DNA of 64,000 nucleotides, taken from NCBI GenBank assembly GCA_017468435.1, contig JAFUIP010000011.1:124001-188000 (forward strand). Reading direction: 5' to 3'. The position numbers and the translations under genes are program-made. Source of the stretch: Bacteroidales bacterium (lineage in GTDB: Bacteria; Bacteroidota; Bacteroidia; Bacteroidales; UBA1402). Positions within the stretch are counted from its first letter, which is position 1. Each line of letters starts with the position of its first letter. This document shows positions 61,242 to 64,000 of this stretch, in pieces. A model generated the notes under the pieces. It was not told where the DNA came from. It did not search any database and saw nothing but the letters and a program-made list of their open reading frames with translations.

Positions 61242-62435
61242 TTACTTCACTTTAATCTTTTCACGAATTTCGGCAGGAATAGCATCCTTGTGAACCAAAA
61301 TATTGATGGTTTTGTAAGCAACAAAAGCTTTAGAAGCGTACCAAGTACCCTTATACGTGTTGTTAGTACCCCAAGAATTCTTCACCATATAATAAGGTTT
61401 GCCATTCTGATCTTCGGCAATACCATAAATCATCATACCATGGTCGTCGGTAGATTCCCAGTTGTCGTAAGCCGTCTGACGCATTTCGGGAGTTACGTCG
61501 AGTTCGGGCATAGGCTTAGAAGTCAATTCTTTGCGTTTATCTTCCTTGCTCAAGCCCAACCAACGGGCAGCATCAGAACCCGTCAGATCAGAACCACTTT
61601 CATCAACAGCCACGGCAATGCCTTGACGCGTAAATCCGGTTTCGCTCACGTCAGAACCCCAAGCCACGGGATAACCAGTGTTGATGGCGTTGTCGATGAT
61701 GGCAATCAGTTCGTCCATGGTCACATTGTAAGATTGTCCCCAGCGCCAGTTGTCTTGTACTTCGATGACAAACTTTTCATACAGAGGATGATGCAAGCAA
61801 GCGCCCACAGAAATATAATCGTCCATGTTCAAGCCCAATTCGGCAGCGAAAGACTTGGGCGTATATTCTTTGCCTTTGTAGGTAAATTTTTCGGGACATT
61901 CGCCCAAATAAGTATCATAAATAGCAGACAAGCCTTCTTTCCAAACGGGAGTCAACTTCTTCAAATTTCCTTTGGCGATGGCATCTACATAGGCACCGGC
62001 AACGGCATCCAATTCATTGTGGACAGGCAACATTTCGCCGTAACGAATGCCGGGCATGGCATCCTGAGGAACAATACCATAATGTTTCCAACAATAAACA
62101 GCGTCATAGAAACTGCCACCGGGCGAGAAGGAAACGTCTCCATGCAAGCGCACACTCTTTTCAGCGCGATCTATCATAGTGTGATGCACCACAAACATTT
62201 CGGCCAAATCGTATTCACCCTTGCCCATGCGGAGCAATTCCGATTCGAAAAAAGCCAAAGAAGAAAAACTCCAACAAGTGCTCGAGCGGTTCTGATTTTT
62301 GATACTGGTGATAGGCACTTCCACTTTGGTGGTAAATTTGAAGCCCTTGTCGTTCTTGGCTTCAGCGGGAGTCTGAGCGCTCAAAGTCAGCATAAACAAA
62401 GCTGCAAGGCTCACTGAAAAAAATTTGTTCATCAT
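61242..62435 (-). CDS. Secreted C1 (papain-type, bleomycin hydrolase-like) cysteine peptidase
   Basis: 397 residues with a signal peptide (MMNKFFSVSLAALFMLTLSA). Papain-family site: oxyanion Gln Q48 and nucleophile C54 in NQNRSSTCWSF, His H332 in STDDHGMMIYG, Asn N353 in VKNSWGTNN. The layout is that of C1B aminopeptidase/bleomycin hydrolases, but exported. Its catalytic set is complete. It probably works in the periplasm or is surface-delivered as a peptidase for peptide feeding. No neighbouring gene is in its operon. Confidence 0.93.
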   Translation of the reverse strand: MMNKFFSVSLAALFMLTLSAQTPAEAKNDKGFKFTTKVEVPITSIKNQNRSSTCWSFSSLAFFESELLRMGKGEYDLAEMFVVHHTMIDRAEKSVRLHGDVSFSPGGSFYDAVYCWKHYGIVPQDAMPGIRYGEMLPVHNELDAVAGAYVDAIAKGNLKKLTPVWKEGLSAIYDTYLGECPEKFTYKGKEYTPKSFAAELGLNMDDYISVGACLHHPLYEKFVIEVQDNWRWGQSYNVTMDELIAIIDNAINTGYPVAWGSDVSETGFTRQGIAVAVDESGSDLTGSDAARWLGLSKEDKRKELTSKPMPELDVTPEMRQTAYDNWESTDDHGMMIYGIAEDQNGKPYYMVKNSWGTNNTYKGTWYASKAFVAYKTINILVHKDAIPAEIREKIKVK

Positions 62436-62505
62436 TATTATGTTTTAAAAATTGTCGTCAAAAACGAGGCAAATTTATATTCTTCGAAGGGAAAAAGCAA
62501 ATCAA

Positions 62506-63402
62506 TCAATGTCCAATCTGATAGCGCACTCCTGCCTGAATACGATGCGGCGCGGCATCTTTCAAGCCATGTTGATATTGCAGGAAACAATCCAATGCAG
62601 GCAGATGATACGTGGCTTTGAAGCGCAAAACCCTATGCTGATCTCCTTTTTTAAGCCATCCTTCGTAGCCGCCGAAAACCGCTTCTGTAGAGATATTTCC
62701 GCTGTCGGCTTTCAATTTGAGCGCATAAATGGGCGCGTCGTTCTGGTATTTATTCTTCATCTGATACGAAAGAAATCCAAAATTCGTCACTAACCTGAGA
62801 CGACGGACAAAGGCCGATTGACTTTCCCATAAATTCTTGCCGCCTTCCATCATGAAATAATAACCCGGCGTATCGAAATAACGCGAATTGCGCTGAGATT
62901 TTTCCGAACTGGTTTTCATGGTGATATTGGCAATGATTTCGGGGATAAAGCCCTGCTCGTGCCAAATGGCGATGCGCGTGGTAAAATAAATGGAGCCCAC
63001 CATCTCGAAAGTACGGCCGTCTTCTGCCATGGAAACACGTTTGTCGCGAACTTCCCTTGTCACTTGTGCATGTTCGAGCATGCTACCCCAGGCACTGAAA
63101 CTAGCCCTGTCGGAGATGATATATTCAGCATGGAAAGCCATGTTTTGTGTTTGATCGCCATCGCCCCAGAACACATCGGACGAAAGCTCGAAAGAATGAT
63201 GTGATGGAATGCGGGCATCCTGAACTTCGGGAAGCGGCAAGGCATTCGGACCAAAATAACCCTGCGTATAAGTGTAAAGTGCATACATATTGCCATGCTG
63301 ACGTACATATCCGTGCAAATCGGCCCACCAATCGGGCGCCGGCTGCGCGAAAGAAAATAAGGTGCAACATAATGCAGCTAAAAAACTCAGCTTGGCTTTC
63401 AT
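62506..63402 (-). CDS. Outer-membrane beta-barrel-like protein
   Basis: 298 residues with a signal peptide (MKAKLSFLAALCCTLFSFAQ). The mature protein is a run of amphipathic strands rich in aromatic residues; segments include DWWADLHGYVRQHGNMYALY and YHLPALDCFLQYQHGLKD, with the last residues RYQIGH. No family recognised, though the pattern fits small Bacteroidota barrel proteins. It diverges from the PAP2 gene and lies 70 bases upstream of the C1 peptidase start. Confidence 0.72.
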   Translation of the reverse strand: MKAKLSFLAALCCTLFSFAQPAPDWWADLHGYVRQHGNMYALYTYTQGYFGPNALPLPEVQDARIPSHHSFELSSDVFWGDGDQTQNMAFHAEYIISDRASFSAWGSMLEHAQVTREVRDKRVSMAEDGRTFEMVGSIYFTTRIAIWHEQGFIPEIIANITMKTSSEKSQRNSRYFDTPGYYFMMEGGKNLWESQSAFVRRLRLVTNFGFLSYQMKNKYQNDAPIYALKLKADSGNISTEAVFGGYEGWLKKGDQHRVLRFKATYHLPALDCFLQYQHGLKDAAPHRIQAGVRYQIGH

Positions 63403-63433
63403 CAGATTTATTTTGGAAAGATGGCAAAATTAC

Positions 63434-63441
63434 TACCTTTG
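63434..63441 (+). promoter_or_regulatory. -7 promoter element for the PAP2 gene
   Basis: TACCTTTG matches TAnnTTTG, 22 bases before the ATG at 63464. Confidence 0.5.
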
Positions 63442-63463
63442 CGAGCATTATGCAAATAGAATC

Positions 63464-64000
63464 ATGAAGAGAGTACTGATTTTCGTTTTATCTTTTTTAC
63501 TTATTGGCGGACAAGCATTTGCGCAGAAAGATTCCAGCATGATACTACCCTATTCCGACTGGTATTCTTTCGAGGCGCCGGAAAAAGGCTACACCGAGAA
63601 GTTCTTGAAGTCAAGCATCGCACCTTTGGCATTGGCTGGAGCCGGATTGTTGATACAAGCCAACGAGCCCTTTAAACACGAATTGCAGACGCATCTCGAT
63701 TGGAACAAGGATTTTCGCGTTCCCATGTACGAAGACGAACTGCGCTGGGCTCCTTATTATGTGGGCTTCATGTTGCCCGTTTTTGGTGTATATCCCAAGC
63801 ATAAAGCCTTGCATGCCATTCCTTTGGCCATTGGAGCCTATTGCTTGGCAGACGTTTGTGTTTCTTCTTTAAAGAGAAGCACCGGCATACAACGGCCCAA
63901 CGAAAAATTGCATCATCTGTATAATTCATTTCCATCGCAACACACGTCCATGAGTTTTGTGGCGGCCACTATCCTGCATCACGAATATGGCCATTACAGT
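63464..64000 (+). CDS. PAP2-family phosphatase, N-terminal part (3' end outside window)
   Basis: 179 codons are visible before the window edge. Signal peptide MKRVLIFVLSFLLIGGQAFA, then a short extracellular part and membrane helices. PAP2 motifs are recognisable: SLKRSTGIQRPNE (the KxxxxxxRP signature) and NSFPSQHTSMSFVAATI (the PSxHT motif with catalytic His). Such enzymes dephosphorylate lipid phosphates or undecaprenyl pyrophosphate; a lipid A phosphatase is another option in Bacteroidota. Confidence 0.88.
   Translation, partial: MKRVLIFVLSFLLIGGQAFAQKDSSMILPYSDWYSFEAPEKGYTEKFLKSSIAPLALAGAGLLIQANEPFKHELQTHLDWNKDFRVPMYEDELRWAPYYVGFMLPVFGVYPKHKALHAIPLAIGAYCLADVCVSSLKRSTGIQRPNEKLHHLYNSFPSQHTSMSFVAATILHHEYGHYS

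Noticed and set aside
61290-62417. Open frame antisense to the C1 peptidase (375 codons)
   Set aside because: The minus-strand peptidase has intact Q48/C54/H332/N353 and a signal peptide. The antisense frame is rich in His, Phe and Ile in a way typical of shadow frames.

Overview
The window looks like part of a Bacteroidales chromosome (Bacteroidota). Three things point there: the conserved run rpmB-rpmG-DUF4295-ftsY-rimO, Bacteroidota-specific families (DUF4835/PorD, type III glutamine synthetase, a TamB-like protein next to tsaD, BIG2 surface proteins), and a TAnnTTTG -7 promoter element upstream of many genes. Base composition is moderate, gene spacing is tight, and several convergent genes overlap at their 3' ends. 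Genus cannot be fixed from the sequence alone; a Prevotella- or Porphyromonas-like relative fits.

Layout. 0-6.3 kb: end of a TPR protein, then a leftward translation/secretion operon (rpmB, rpmG, DUF4295, ftsY, rimO, plus a porin-like protein) and tsaD. 6.3-16.7 kb: a TamB-like envelope protein diverging from tsaD, proS, a UvrD/PcrA helicase, a flavodiiron protein and a YgjP-type metalloprotein. 16.7-17.2 kb: two tRNA-Leu genes and tRNA-Gly. 17.2-26.9 kb: an RluA-type pseudouridine synthase, a rightward paaK-ACT-microprotein-Na+/solute symporter cluster, an O-antigen-ligase-like protein, rlmD and a metal-exporter-like permease. 26.2-33.7 kb: a leftward housekeeping run dnaN-exonuclease-coaBC-DUF4835-recN-rlmB, then murB. 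33.8-49.7 kb: a glycosyltransferase, pectinesterase coupled to glutamine synthetase III, pdxB, a GH35 beta-galactosidase, outer-membrane and surface proteins (a BIG2 repeat protein, an OmpA-like protein, a giant coiled-coil lipoprotein) and a GH10 xylanase. 49.7-53.0 kb: an M28 peptidase-DUF362-unknown protein operon.

53.1-61.1 kb is the accessory part: a flavin reductase, an acetyltransferase-MGMT fusion with an AlkD-like protein (alkylation repair), an orphan AAA ATPase with a nuclease-like tail, a decayed flavodoxin/alcohol dehydrogenase pair beside an AraC regulator, an HXXEE membrane protein, a sugar O-acetyltransferase and a TIGR04076 protein. It ends at a second tRNA-Gly. Both tRNA-Gly genes are followed by the same tRNA-derived palindromic element, and a degenerate piece lies at 55.67 kb, so tRNA-linked rearrangement or past integration is plausible. 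No integrase, transposase, CRISPR array or SusC/SusD pair was found. The window ends with a secreted C1 peptidase, an outer-membrane protein and a truncated PAP2 phosphatase.

Two themes recur. One is envelope and surface biology: TamB, a PorD-like protein, OmpA, the coiled-coil lipoprotein, and a BIG2 protein with a type IX-like C-terminal domain. The other is plant or host glycan attack (pectinesterase, GH35, GH10) by enzymes scattered singly and not gathered in a classical polysaccharide utilisation locus.
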